This document shows, piece after piece, positions 1 to 12,557 of a DNA stretch of 64,000 bases. A program made the position numbers and the translations under genes. The stretch is from Sipunculus nudus (Eukaryota; Annelida; Sipuncula; Golfingiida; Sipunculidae), in NCBI GenBank assembly GCA_026874595.1, contig CM049316.1:32715339-32779338 (forward strand), read 5' to 3'. Position 1 is the stretch's first letter. Each line of letters opens with the position of its first letter. The notes below the pieces were generated by a model, which saw only the letters and a list, made by a program, of their open reading frames with translations, searched no databases and had not been told where the DNA came from.

Positions 1-48
1 TTTTTAATACACTTATATGAATCGGACGAAAATTCTTTATATATATAT

Positions 49-160
49 ATATGTATGTATCTATATACATATAATTAAACATTAAAATCCAAATAATGCT
101 TGAAGAGACAAGGAAGTACACAGTCTCAGATTCTTAACATCTTTTTTTACCGTTAATATA
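49..160 (+). repeat. Dispersed repeat, copy 1 (partner at 4317)
   Basis: GTATGTATCTATA, ATAATTAAACATTAAA, AATAATGCTTGAA and the CAGAT..TAACAT tail recur in order at 4317-4430. About 110 bp, direct orientation, 4.27 kb apart. Confidence 0.65.
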
Positions 161-449
161 TTTTTAAATGACTAGACTCGGACACCGTCAAAAGACTTCG
201 ACCTGGATTCAACTAGCTTGGATTCCAGCTTCATGATGGAACATAATTACTTCGCCACCTTTTTTTAAATGTTCATTTCTCATCAATGTTTTGACCCATA
301 TAACCACTGTGTATTTAGCAGAGTTCTAAGGCAAATTTTAGCAAAGTTCATATTATTATACCCAACACGATCATAACTTCCAATATAGCCTATTATGAAG
401 ACTAAACGACAACAATAAAAAATGAAAGTGGCCTTTGGCTACAAAAAAA

Positions 450-990
450 AAGACTCGAGACCATATAGGAATATAGGGTTAAAAAAGGGTCAAGGACAAC
501 ATGTGATATCAAATATAATTCTCTAACCCCAGAAACCCAATGATAAATATACTGAAGAGTACTGCCGGCAAAATCATTGAAACAATAATTTTCAAAAGGG
601 AGGTGAGCGGCCATCTTGGATATCAGGCGTTTCCGGGTTCCCCCATCACTTTTGATAGAAACACCCTCGCCAGGATGTCAAATTAACATTCAGAGAAACC
701 AACTGATGGGGTCATGGACCACTAAATCTCATTATGGATGTGATATGAAAAGTTTAAAAAATAATAACTTTTTAGCTAAAAATCGTCGGCCATCTAAGAT
801 TCTAAGGTCAAATAGATCAAATCATAAATATGACATTAAAATGAATTCCCCGACCGCCAAAACCCAATAACATATATACTGAACAGTATTTAAGACCAAA
901 CAATTGAAAAAAATAAATTTCAAAATGGCGGATGGCGGCTTTTTTTGGATTTTGGGCTCTCACAGATCCGGGCACACTTTTAGGAGGGAC
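450..990. repeat. ~165-bp tandem repeat units with a GGCCATCTTGGAT box
   Basis: Box positions at about 609, 787 and 926 recur at intervals of roughly 145-180 bp. The stretches 521-620 and 848-945 match well (CCC..AAACCCAATgA, ATATACTGAA.AGTA, TTTCAAAA). The same kind of unit occurs at 18060-18590, 21795-22010 and 24120-24400. No protein frame survives across the units, so the small open frames here are incidental. Confidence 0.6.
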
Positions 991-2715
991 TTTTTTTTAA
1001 TCTACCGATGCAGAAGACAAATCCACGCAGAAACGAATCTTCGTTCTCGACTGTCACGGTATTGCTCCAGATGACCCAACTTACATGCATTTAATTACGT
1101 ATCGGTTATACGAATCCAGAACAGGAAAGGCCATTGTTCCACTGCATAACATGTTACCATTTTCCCGGTGTAGAAACTTCAGGCGATCCTCTGATTCTGG
1201 TTGCTCCCCATCCCCATTCAACCCCCATCAAGAAATCTTAAATTCATTTCATCGAGGATAACCAGAACCTAATTGTCACCCAAGCTCAGTTTTGATTACC
1301 CCCTCGCTGGTGTAACTATATGATAAACTCTAATGCTTTTAATTAATGATATATTTATTTGTTGAAACGCCTGAACGACACAAGATCAGTAAAGTTTAAA
1401 TCAATATGAAAAATAAAATAATATCGTTGATTTATTCACATGGACAGACATATTTCACCATAGCCCATGACGTATTAAATACACACATTATATTTCTGAA
1501 TATGCGACCTAATTTGAGAAATCCGAAAAAAATATGATATGTATCAGTATACAAGCATACAGTTACAACGTTTTGTCTTGTAATCTGAAATCAGAGTGAA
1601 TAATTCGAAATCGGTTTCCAATTGATACCGAAGCTTGAGAGTTGAAGTTCATTTCAAGTTATTTCCGGTAATCTGAAAGGGGGTAATCCTAAACCACTAC
1701 ACCGGGAAGTCAAGGTACCAACATATACGGTACAGAGGTTAATTACAGAATTGTGCTTTCATCCTCCGCAGAAGTAAAAGTAAGGCCTGCTCTTTAATCT
1801 AATTACTAGCTTTCACTTTTATTTATGATCTACCTTCAAATAGAATCACGATCTGTTACGGAGCATTATTTATTTAAAAGTAATAATTGAAACTCTTTGT
1901 TCTTTGTATCCAGGGCTCCATTATGATTTCCAAAAAAAAGTTTAAAAGTACAGTAAAATTGTCATCCCATTAATTTCTGTACGTTTGACATTTTCTTCTA
2001 ATTGTTATAAAAATGACCTCAACCTACTCGCTTAAATTTTTTTTAAACACACTCCATTTCAATTGTTAAGTTTTTTCCCTTTCTTTGTGAAGTAATTACC
2101 ATGTCTATATTTTAATTACACTTTTCTTATTCCCAGGGTTCCTCCTTCATGATAATATTCTTAAATATTAACCACTTATACATTGATTTTGTTTTAAACT
2201 GTATATGTGTATAGACATCAAATTACACAATTTTAATTTTACGCTTTCTGAATATTTTGCTTCTGATTTCATACATGGTACATTACAACTGTCCTGGTTT
2301 AATAATGCTTCGTTTGAAAGCAGTTGCTGTAAATATAAGGTGTGCCTACTAATCAGTTATACCAAGGATTGGTCATTTTCAACAACACTCCATTAAATTG
2401 ATCACAAACGAAGGGTTATAAAACGGTTATATTACCAAGACAAATAGTTTTAATTTATCAGATATGTAACAAAAGCGGTTCACAAAGAAGAGAAAAACAT
2501 AAAAATATAGTCTTGTGCAACGAAGAAGTGTCAATAACCTGGCCCTTACCTTGACCTATCATCGTAATGTAGAAAGCAGACTCGTTCGGTATGTTAGTTT
2601 TAATTCGATCTATATAGCAATTTTCACGGTAATATAGTAACATAAAATGATCAATAAAAAATCGATCATCATTCCTTTAAATCAGTTAACCTGATTTTAC
2701 AACCAATCCCAACCA

Positions 2716-2718
<3 letters not shown>
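991..2718. other. No recognisable gene or repeat
   Basis: AT-rich unique-looking sequence. Short open frames (such as 2205-2396) have no recognisable motif and match the chance expectation. Confidence 0.5.

Positions 2719-2794
<76 letters not shown>
2719..2794. repeat. (AT)38 microsatellite
   Basis: Uninterrupted AT dinucleotide repeat of 76 bp. It creates a spurious Tyr-Ile open frame on the minus strand. Confidence 0.97.
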
Positions 2795-2796
<2 letters not shown>

Positions 2797-4316
2797 ACGA
2801 ATTGCCGATTTTGATATCCCGTATTACTTTTAACTTATTACCTCTATTTCTGTTATATATCAATTTGTTTTAATATTTACATCGTATTTTTAAGCAGAAA
2901 TAATTTGATATGATAGCATAAACACAAAATAATTCGAAATTCAGATATAACAGAATAAAAAATAAAACCGATGTGGCAATCATGGCGATGCCCACCTCTC
3001 CGACTTTCATGTAAGATTGAAGAAAAACTTTATTCAGACACCAAATAACTGCCCAGAAGACTTAAGAAAATTATAGTATAAAAGTAATTTTGGAAATATG
3101 AAAATAACAGTCATGTGTACATAAAGTTTCATAACTGTACACTTTCCCCTGCAGATATCAATTGTTACATAAAAAGAGACCTATCTCGGGGACATTATTT
3201 ATCAAATTGTCATATGATTACTACGAAACTGAAAATAATGATAACAAATGATAAATATGTGAATGTTTTCTCTTGTCCTGAGTTTTAAAATATTGCTAGG
3301 AGATATTAAATTTAGGCTAGTTCATTCTTTTATATATAAATGATTCGTTTATTTATATATGCCCTTTGACAAAAGCTGAATTACTGGCTTACATGTGACA
3401 ACATAGATATCTGAATTGTCAGGTTAAAACAAACTTAAAGCAAGTGACGAGACAAACTCCTAATATAAAAATGAATCCGGGGCTAAGCTCATAAAAATAT
3501 ACACCAAGAAATGTGGAGAACCTGAAACCCAGACGACTTCATAAAATCCGAGTATATTCCTATTAAAAATGAATAAATGATATCTGATAAAATGGAAGTA
3601 ATTACAGTAGAAATTATCTGAATGAATAACATGGAATTACATGAGCAAGGTTCAGGCGGGGAATCCTATGTACGCTCTGTGACTGAAAATAAGGTATCGT
3701 TTGTGAAGTCGGAATAGTATGTTACAGATTTAATGGCGTGGTGGCGTGAAAATGAAATTGCTCGCTAATTATTCATATCCGAAGGCTTACCTGTGACTAT
3801 TTGAGCAGTGCATTCAGAATGAGTTCTGCCCAATTTGAGTGACAGATATTACTACATGATTATGACAAATTTGGTTGAACAGGTCTTTTTTCGTTCATGC
3901 ACGTTTTGCCACTATTTTTCCTTTTTTTTCTTTGTACGAGTATTGAATTCAATTTAAACAGAAGAGATCAATTATTCTTTTATTTGTTATTTTTATTTTA
4001 CTGAAACTTGCGGATGAGGTCGCGGTCATACCCAAAGCGTTCCTTCGGTACTTACTAGGAAGGTACGGGTCCAATGTTCACCAAACTCTCTCTGCAGACA
4101 AAATCCCACCTAAAGACCGATCCTGCTTTCACTGGTGCCAATATTAGGTTGAACTTTGCTGTTATATTATGATAATGCTATCACTAATTTTATTCAGCGA
4201 AGGCGAAGAGATACTGTTAATTGTTTAAATGAAATTTAAAAATAACTTTCCTCAGAAGATGTGTTTAAAAATAGGCAATTTTTAATTCACTCAAATGCAT
4301 CCGGTCAGATTTATAG
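2795..4316. other. No recognisable gene or repeat
   Basis: AT-rich sequence with no long open frame, no splice-flanked exon and no repeat that I can pair within the window. Confidence 0.5.
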
Positions 4317-4430
4317 GTATGTATGTATCTATACATTTATAATTAAACATTAAAGTCATAATAATGCTTGAAAAACGTAGAAATACACCGTCCCAGATGC
4401 TAAACATTTTTATATAATTGATACATGTTT
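4317..4430 (+). repeat. Dispersed repeat, copy 2 (partner at 49)
   Basis: Same order of blocks as 49-160 with scattered substitutions. No open frame is shared, so this is a repeat and not an exon pair. Confidence 0.65.
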
Positions 4431-5105
4431 ATTTCTTTTAAGACAGGTGATATCTAAAGCAAATTAACGTCCAATAACCCAGTCATGGGCAACACAACTG
4501 AGTCAAGGGTTCTGTCTTTCTCATACAGAAAATCTTAGTCAGGAATACCTAGTTTCTTAGGAGAAATATACTGACAAAACGCTAAAAATACTGAAAATAT
4601 TACCAAACAAATAAAAATAATATAAACTTATTGTATGCTTGAATCACTTTCAACTCGAAATATTTATAAATACTCTTATGTTTCAATGCTTTATTTCTTT
4701 CTTATATGGAATGGCCAAACCCCCTCTCTGATATGAATATCCAGCTACTGACCAACCATACATATACATATAACTTTGCCTTTTTTGTATCTTAAAGTTT
4801 CATATAAATGTGCATTATATAAAAACACTATCGTATGGCCTTTCTTTCAGGAAACTGTTATAAGAAACACACTTCAACCTATCGTCGGACCTAATACCGT
4901 CTGACCTAATATGTACGAAAGGTTTTCGCCCATAATGTCCGATATGAGATAGTTCTTAATGGAAACAGTGCGGGATTGAAGGTGTTAGTGGATATAAAAT
5001 AAAGATATTCGTTATTTTGAGGACTATAGCCAAACACCGAAATTATTTTTTTTTTACCAAGACACGGGGATTTTCTATGAGCTGGTAGAGCCAAAACCAG
5101 TGATG

Positions 5106-5262
5106 TAATCGAGTCCACAACTCGAGATCCGAGTTCGAGTGTAAGTCCGAGTCCAGGCCACTCAAGGTCAAGTTCGAGTCCTTGAGGTTTGAATCAAAAC
5201 CCACCCTCTTCGAGTTCGAGCCACTTTTAAAGCCGAGTACAAGTCCGAGTCTGAGTCCGATA
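5106..5262. repeat. Degenerate GAGTCC/GAGTTC hexamer minisatellite
   Basis: Many imperfect copies of CGAGTYC or AAGTCCGAG across about 155 bp. The minus-strand frame is a Ser/Asp/Leu-rich low-complexity peptide, so coding is unlikely. Confidence 0.8.
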
Positions 5263-6895
5263 CACATCTCCTTCTTAAAATTAATTTCTGGAGTAGCATT
5301 TGTATTTTAAGTTAGTTTATACATGCTTTTTACTTGAATGTTAAATTACCAAGTCAGGACTCGAGCTCACTGGCCACAGCCGTACATGTTAATGGGCGGC
5401 CAAGCCAAATATTAAAATGAGTGGGGCCAATATTAGACTAATATATGATGGTGGGACGAGAGAGAGCTGGTCGTTAAATGTTATGTATATGTATTACAAG
5501 CATTTAAAAGGAAGAAAAACAGTATGTTTACCGGAGAATCCTATTACATACTTTATTTTCTAAGTATAGGTGGGAGCAATGGCTGTAGTCTTCAAAGATA
5601 CTAATGGACCGTTCCACCGAGGGATTTCCTTTTAAACTTTTCAGATCATTGCCTCAATAATGCCCCGCAGTTTTGTACTAAAGTATACGTGATACTGAAG
5701 TTTTACATGAAACTCGATTACAAGACCAGCGTTCCCATCTTGCCCCTAAACGTGCAGGTGACTCTATGAATTACCGACCAAATTCTGAAAATGACATTGG
5801 TTTAGATTATTTATGTTACAAATCGACCAGTAGGCAGCATTTAACGACTAAGAACTGTTTAATCTAAGTTAAAGGTCTAAGGTCAGTGTTAGACACTGTT
5901 TCAGGTTTTTAATTGTTACCTAAATTGTTTCCGTGCTTCTGTTTCATTTTGCATATTCTGAAACTTAAGTTAGATGTACTGTCTTCAATGTAAAATATGA
6001 AAATTTGGGGGGAAAGTGGTTTACCTTTGATAGGTGTTATCAACAATTTATATTATTTTAATTCATTTTTCATCCATTCATTGTTCAAATGATTCAACTC
6101 TCAAAATATAGAGCTGAGACCTAAACTTATGCTCTAAAACACATATAAAATCTATTTGCCCACACAGTTTGGCGGGTGATAGACTGGTATTTTTCAAGTA
6201 GGCGCCGGGGGAACCTTGTGTCTATTACCACGCCCTCAATAAAAAATGATAGCAGTACATGTCCCACCCCAAGTACACAGAACAAAAAACGGTACTACTG
6301 AAATTTTAAAGCCCTTGAAAACGCTCTTCCCTTATGATGCGTCTAGATTGTTTGACTCTTCAAACCACGGTCAACTGTTATCATTAAGTAAATAATGTTT
6401 GTGAAATGAAATATTTTTAACTTACCGAACTGTCGCGCCCCCTGTTGAACAGCATTTTAATTATTTAATTTTGGTCTTATATATCCAATAGGTATACTGA
6501 TTTTCTTTATAAAATATATTACACTGCGAAAACATTATTACCTATAGACTCACACTGCATTAAATCAATATTTAAATATTTTCCATTTTACTGTTTATAT
6601 GATGCCCTGTTGTGAAACTCAGTTATACTTACAACATAAAATAGAACATACATTTAGGAAATTTTTTATTGATCTTTCATCCATTATCAATAGTTTATGG
6701 TTGGCTGATAATGAACTTTTCTCCAGTGAGCTAGCCTTACTTTTGCTGTAAGTATATGCTTCACCCACTTTCAATCAAGAAGTACGCGTGTAACCGAGTA
6801 ACACAGAAAACCAGATTCAGAGAGCGCAGACCTCCGCAAAGGAAGCTTATTACCCCAATATGTCATTGTCAGAAATGCAACATTTTTCCTTTAAA
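5263..6895. other. No recognisable gene or repeat
   Basis: AT-rich sequence. No open frame over 60 codons and no paired repeat seen. Confidence 0.5.
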
Positions 6896-7106
6896 AATTC
6901 AGGGCTCCTGTTAGTGATCCAGATCAACCCCAAATTTTAATCAATTGTTTCTAGTATCAATGCCGAGCCATCCTGAAATTGTCATAAATAGTTTTATTGT
7001 TAATGACATTTTAAGATAAGTTGCTAACAGACAAACATAAAACAGACAAACAAACAAACACCGGCAAAAACATAAAAAAACCCGCCCCTTGGCGAAGGTA
7101 AATGTT
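6896..7106 (+). mobile_element. LINE-type 3' tail remnant
   Basis: Blocks in order: GATCCAGATCAACCCCAAA, TTTAATCAATTGTT, CCATCCTGAAATTGTCATAAA, TTGCTAACAGACAAACA, ACAAACAAACA, then CCTTGGCGAAGGTAA. Known: this order is common at the 3' ends of RTE-like non-LTR retroelements in marine invertebrates (recalled, not searched). No reverse transcriptase frame lies upstream, so this is a 5'-truncated copy. Confidence 0.5.
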
Positions 7107-7308
7107 GTTTAATTTTAGAAACATGTTGGATGAATAAGAAAAACATAAAATTAAAAAGGATATTGGCTGTCAAGTTTTGAGTTTTTCATTGAACGTGACC
7201 TAGCGAGGTAACGCAGATTTTTTTCTTAATCATTTTATTTGAATGTATTTGTTTTTATCGTGAAAGATACTTATCAGGAATTAAGCTTTAAAACAGGTGT
7301 ATCGGAGA

Positions 7309-7578
7309 TTACATCCAGGTCAAACATGTGTCCCCGTGACTGAAACCGACATGTGTTCCAGATGTTCCGTGCTTCCCGCCTCCTACACGGCAGGTGTTGA
7401 TGTGAAATCTACTCATGAAATCTGACACCAGATCGATTTCAAGAATTTTTACGGAAATGTACAAGGTGCCAATTCTTATGCGCCCAGGTGCGGTTTTTAC
7501 AGAGACAGGTGTTCTGTTGCAGATCAGTCCCTGACTAACTGCGGATTTCATTAATAAAACCGATTTCTTTCGCAGCAT
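7309..7578 (-). CDS. Weak candidate exon, 89 codons, function unknown
   Basis: An open frame from MLRKKSVLLM to CLTWM, more GC-rich than its surroundings and without low complexity. No domain recognised. No convincing GT/AG pair links it to another exon, and no promoter is evident. It could be chance, or the conserved part of an unrecognised gene. Confidence 0.12.
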   Translation of the reverse strand: MLRKKSVLLMKSAVSQGLICNRTPVSVKTAPGRIRIGTLYISVKILEIDLVSDFMSRFHINTCRVGGGKHGTSGTHVGFSHGDTCLTWM

Positions 7579-7693
7579 GATATTTTTCTGTGTAGTTTTC
7601 TATGTACAGATGTTTTGCTTTGTACCGAAAGCTCCGCGTGACCAGGATACATTTTTGATGAAATGATGGTATCCGAAAAATCCATTGTTAATC

Positions 7694-8000
7694 TATTTAC
7701 TTTCATTCAGAAATGGCATCTTTGAGATATACACCATTGTAACATTTGAATAAATAAGTGCATTTTTTAACCTTCGTAAATATACAAATCTACAATTTTA
7801 TCTTCACTTTTTTTCTTTCTGTCAAATTCATTTTATGATTAGCAGTGGACGTAAAACATATGCAGTACAACCAATTATCAATAACCAATAGCGTAAATAT
7901 AACACGTTTCTGCTGTCCCTTTAAACCATTAAGCTTTCGTATACTGAAGAATCATAATTTATACAACACTAATGCATAGTAATCGTGTCATTGTGTTTTC
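7694..8000 (+). repeat. Tandem duplication, unit 1 (307 bp)
   Basis: Starts TATTTACTTTCATTCAG and ends TCATTGTGTTTTC. It is followed directly by unit 2, which is near-identical with a few substitutions and single-base indels. Confidence 0.92.
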
Positions 8001-8308
8001 TATTTACTTTCATTCAGAATGACATCTTTGAGATATACACCATTGTTACATTTGAATAAATAAGTGCATTTTTAAACTTCGTGAATATACAAATCTACAA
8101 TTTTATCTTCACTTTTTTTTCTTTCTGTCAAATTCATTTTATGATTAGCAGTGGACGTAAAACATATGCAGTACAACCAATTATCAATAACCAATAGCGT
8201 AAAATATAACATGTTTCTGCTGTCCCTTTAAACCATTAATGCTTTCGTATACTGAAAAATAATACTTTATACAACACTTATGCATAGTAATCGTGTCATT
8301 GTGTTTTC
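8001..8308 (+). repeat. Tandem duplication, unit 2 (308 bp)
   Basis: Adjoins unit 1 without a gap. Both contain CTGTCCCTTTAAACCATTAA and ACCAATTATCAATAACC. Non-coding. High identity points to a recent event. Confidence 0.92.
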
Positions 8309-10244
8309 ACCTTTCAAAAATATCTTACTTTGAAAAAAGTTTAAAATTCTAGGGATAACGGCCAATGATAAAAATAAAATGACATATAATTAACTTTAAT
8401 CCAAAATCGTCTTTTTTCAGTGTTTTAATTTGAGTATTCAACTCTCGATATACAGTATTTTGCTTAATCTTTAATAAAATTTCATTAAGGTCTAATTTTC
8501 AGTTTAATATTACTATTATAAATACGAATTTGGTTACTGCTTTGGTTGTATACCGAGGACTGTTTATTGCAATTTTATTGGAGACTTAAGAAGCTGGTTA
8601 AAACACACCGGATTTCCATTGGATGATATAATATCCAAGAATAGGCTTAGATATCCTAATCTTTTCGCAATTTATAATGGCTTTCACGACTAGCGCACTA
8701 TTTGTTCTTTCAAGATGATATTTAAGAATAAAAACCGAGATTAAATTCGTCAACTCCAGGGAACTTGTCAGATACTAAACAGATGAATTGCGTATGTATA
8801 TATAACCTCACGATATTGCTTAGTACCTGTTTGGCCTTCCGCGATTATAAGAGAAGCCAGCCTATGTAATAAATGACCAAGGAAGCATAGAAACGTAATA
8901 AACAACGTTAATTAACATGCTGTTCATCACAGAGCCCCTCTCACTCTCACTAGCCATAAATTACTATATGTATAACTAAATGTGTGTAGTCGTACGGTTT
9001 TCTCGATAACCCCGTCAAGATGCGTTAAGCCTTCATGTACTGTACCAGTGACACGCTTCATCAATATGGGTTTACCTACAATATACTTACAAATGGGGCG
9101 ACCTATTTCGATGAAAGAGGAGTTTCCCGGTGTCGCAATGATTTATCAAGCTTTCAATTAATAAAAATTAAATGCACCCGTGGAAAATTCACGGCTCTAT
9201 AAGATAAATAGATTTTTAATGAGCTGGTAAGGACTAATTGTCGCATATTTTAATTATGAGCTTTTCGCCGGGACTTATCTTTATGTGGTTTATGATATAA
9301 AGATTATTTGTGCTAGAATTTTTACAGGAAACCTCCTTCCCCCAAAACGCCAGCATAGAATGCAAATTATGCTAACAAAGACATCACACAAACAAATACG
9401 TATTGGAAAAAGACGTGAGCCCACAAACACGAACTCTGAGTGAGAATTTTTTTATATAACCAACATGGGTACCAAATCGTCATTGCTGCAGTGATGCAAA
9501 TATAATACATAACTTTGTATATAATAACGATCTACTGTGAAAATACTTTGAAAAAAATTATATAACCATAGCAAAGTGAAAGTTTATAAAAGATACTTTG
9601 TAATACTTGAAGCCAAAATTATTAAAGCATGGTTATCAAGGGAACACTTATGATTGTATTGAAATCAGCAAACCTGTAAAGCTATAAAAAGTGTGCCAAA
9701 CGGTGGTCGTATAACTGGTCCAAATTCCCTGTGCAGACCCAAACTGAAACACTCTCGCATTGAAGTCGGGCCATATGGCCTTTGTATAGTGCTTGAATTA
9801 AAAATTTTCCTTTTGAGGGAGAAAAATTCCTTTACAAGTGTTATAATGGATATGGGATCAATGGGGATTACGGCCACCCGCTGGACCGCATATTACACGG
9901 CTCCGACAGGACATGTCTCTGGCCATGGTCTTAACAGGCCAGTGGGCTCGAAATGCAAGAAAATCCCCAAGGCGCCTCCTGAAAAAAAGCGTGACATGCG
10001 TGGAGGCCGATGAAGCACCTTACGGAAAAATAAGGGTACCGTATGGGGAAATATAAAAAAATATTAATTATGTAGCTTAATAGGAAATAATCCCGCAAAG
10101 AAAACAAACTTGTCTGAGAAGAGCGCACCGACGATACGTGTGCGGGATATGGAGAATCAAATCAGAGCGCAAACAGGTAAACCATTCTTTAGAAAAAAAC
10201 TCAACTGCGAATTAGTTATATACATATATATGGGTGATACAGAT
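8309..10244. other. No recognisable gene; one GC-richer stretch at about 9690-10015
   Basis: The 9690-10015 stretch is noticeably more GC-rich and open for 106 codons on the plus strand and 70 on the minus strand, but shows no domain or splice context. The rest is AT-rich and featureless. Confidence 0.4.
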
Positions 10245-10380
10245 TACCTCAAAATTGAAGGGTTTGTTTATTGGTGTTACCTAAACCCTTCACAAAATTT
10301 CATCAAAATTAGTTCTAACTGTATGCGTAAACTTGACAACATATACCCACAGACAACCAGACAACCAACGAAGAGATTTT
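10245..10380 (+). mobile_element. Diverged LINE-type tail
   Basis: ACAAAATTTCATCAAAATTAG, TCTAACTGTATGCGTAA and CACAGACAACCAGACAACC follow the order of LINE 3' ends, but with heavy divergence. Confidence 0.35.
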
Positions 10381-10939
10381 TTCTCCTTTAAAATATGAAG
10401 GTATCTGCCAAAATATCCTCCTTAAACCCTTTGCTTATTGTTTGATGCACGTAAGTGGAAATAAGCTTGCATCGGGCGCGATCAACGGCGCGTACATAAA
10501 CACAGCACGTCACAAATCTTCTAATTATTCAGACTGACGCTTCTTCGTTCATGTTTCTATTCCTTGTTGAAAGTTGTCTCTCAAGGTGTTTTCAATATCG
10601 GACTGTTATGGATAATAGACACGTTCTTGGACTGTGCTTACTTACACACAGAACCATAATATCGGATAAAACAGGTAAATTAGAGATATTTAGTCCGTTT
10701 CGAGGTGGTTTTGCTGAGAATTTTATGTATTCAGCTATAATGGATAACATGTTATAAAAAATACAGAGTTGCAAATATTTATGTACATTTGAATTAATGC
10801 CTTCCAGGCTAAGGTATATTTATGAGAAGGCACCCTCACGTCAGGATCGCTTTGACAGTTAAACTTACAGAGCTCTCGAAAAATATTATGGAATTTTCCG
10901 TGATTTTGTCTCATTCATAGTACCAAAATTAAGAACTAG

Positions 10940-11160
10940 ATGTCAGTACTAGTGACACTGGCGTTTTGATGACATAATCATGCATTGTCGAGAAAAATTT
11001 ATCTATCCCGCTCAAGATCAACCACATAATCCATTAATTGAAACATTTCACTACCACAAGGTCTACAGTCTCCGCATAAGTTTACAAAGTTTACTCAGCA
11101 CTATTGACCACATTTTTCTCTACACGGCAAAAGGATAAACAAACAGACATTTAGGCAGCA
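10940..11160 (+). mobile_element. Very diverged LINE-type tail
   Basis: CGCTCAAGATCAACCACA, AATCCATTAATTGAAACA and GGATAAACAAACAGACA resemble the corresponding blocks at 6900-7060. The evidence is suggestive only. Confidence 0.25.
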
Positions 11161-11464
11161 GATTAAAAGACATACGGAGAAATGGAACTCTCCAATTATA
11201 GCTCGAGGAAAAAATGTCAATGGAGCTACGGAGCTACGGATAGACAAAATAATATAAAGAAAAAGTAAATAAAATATAAGATAATATTTTAGATCTGAAC
11301 AAGACTATATGTAATGCGCTTAATATATACATATAGTAGTGTGTATGTGCAAGAATTAATTTGAATATATATTATATGAAGTTTAATGAACTCAACTCAA
11401 ATTATTTGCTTTATACATTTAATCGATTTATGAATATTTTCCATTTCCTTGATGAGGATGGTCC

Positions 11465-11467
<3 letters not shown>

Positions 11468-11532
<65 letters not shown>
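11468..11532. repeat. (CT)n microsatellite
   Basis: Uninterrupted TC/CT dinucleotide tract of about 65 bp. Confidence 0.97.
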
Positions 11533-11533
<1 letters not shown>

Positions 11534-12155
11534 GTGAACAATGCATGATCACGGATTTTTTCTAAATTTTTTAACTACTATGAATTTTTATGTAGACATC
11601 GAAAAAGGTGGACGAGATTTTTCTTGTTGAATATAAATGGAACATGCAGGAGTTGCTCTTTTTGTGACCACTTTATATGTGGCAGTAATATAGCGACATC
11701 TGTCGTATCTTCTGATAGTTTTAAAGTTTTGTGTTCCGAGGTAGTTCTTAAAACGAAATCCAGATGGCGACTCATGTTCGGCAATTCCATCCACTGAGCC
11801 CCAAACATTCAATTAAATCTTCTTTTTCTCAAATTTCACTCTTCAGCTTTTTATTTTCCAGTTAAACACTTGATGATTTATATTAGAATGAAATATCTTA
11901 TTTATTTATTAAATTTTATATTTTTGAACAAAAGGTTTTAAAATTTGTTAACCTTTAAAAAACATCTAGTTGAAAACTCTATTTGAACTGGATATAAATT
12001 CTGTCCCCTCTAAAAAATAGAAAGGCTATACATTTGTTATTACATTTCTCCAACCCATTTTATAAATAGGTGTGAGGAACAGATTACAGGACACTACACT
12101 CATTGTCTCAATCTTTTATGAAGTTATCATAAATATAATGTCTAATTACCGATCC
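11533..12155. other. No recognisable gene
   Basis: Two overlapping minus-strand frames (11578-11812) share one ORF-like stretch with no domain. Otherwise AT-rich. Confidence 0.4.
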
Positions 12156-12158
12156 TTA

Positions 12159-12557
12159 AGCTGCGTTTACCGGGCGCGCGGTATACAATATGCGGTATGC
12201 GGTAAGAGGTATGCGAAAAACAAATTTTTCGCTCTAGTTATTTCATCACAAAACGTTTACCGGGCCCGCGGTATGCGATATATGCGGTTTGCGGCATGAG
12301 GCAGGCGGTAAAATGGAATTCTTGGGGAGAATTGGATCCGCACACCGCGCGCGGTATACCACCTGACCAGGCTTCAACGTAACCTAAATTATGTCAGCAT
12401 AACCCACAGAAGTAAATGGTAAATTAGCCAGGTTGATGTATAAATCATTGTTATACCGCCTGCCCGATAAATGCTAAACGCAAATCTATACCGCATTCCG
12501 TATACCACGTTCCGCTGCCGCAATCCGCATATCGCATACCGCCCGGTAAACGCCGCT
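12159..12557. mobile_element. 399-bp MITE, PIF/Harbinger-like, TTA target duplication
   Basis: Left end AGCTGCGTTTACCGGGC and right end GCCCGGTAAACGCCGCT are inverted repeats. TTA flanks both (12156-12158 and 12558-12560). The subterminal regions are packed with GCGGTATGCGGTATGC-type repeats, and a second CGTTTACCGGG module lies at about 12255. No coding capacity. Known: 3-bp TWA duplications are typical of PIF/Harbinger elements, so a Harbinger-mobilised MITE is inferred. Confidence 0.8.

Noticed and set aside
1162-1709. Possible element with TTCCCGGTGTAG inverted ends
   Set aside because: Only 12 bp match, with no target duplication and no further pairing inward.
2669-2863. Tyr-Ile repeat protein frames (also at 25048, 57576 and 58298)
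   Set aside because: These are translations of (AT)n microsatellites.
9693-10128. Overlapping open frames in a GC-richer patch
   Set aside because: Open on both strands, with no domain, splice context or start context. Probably compositional.
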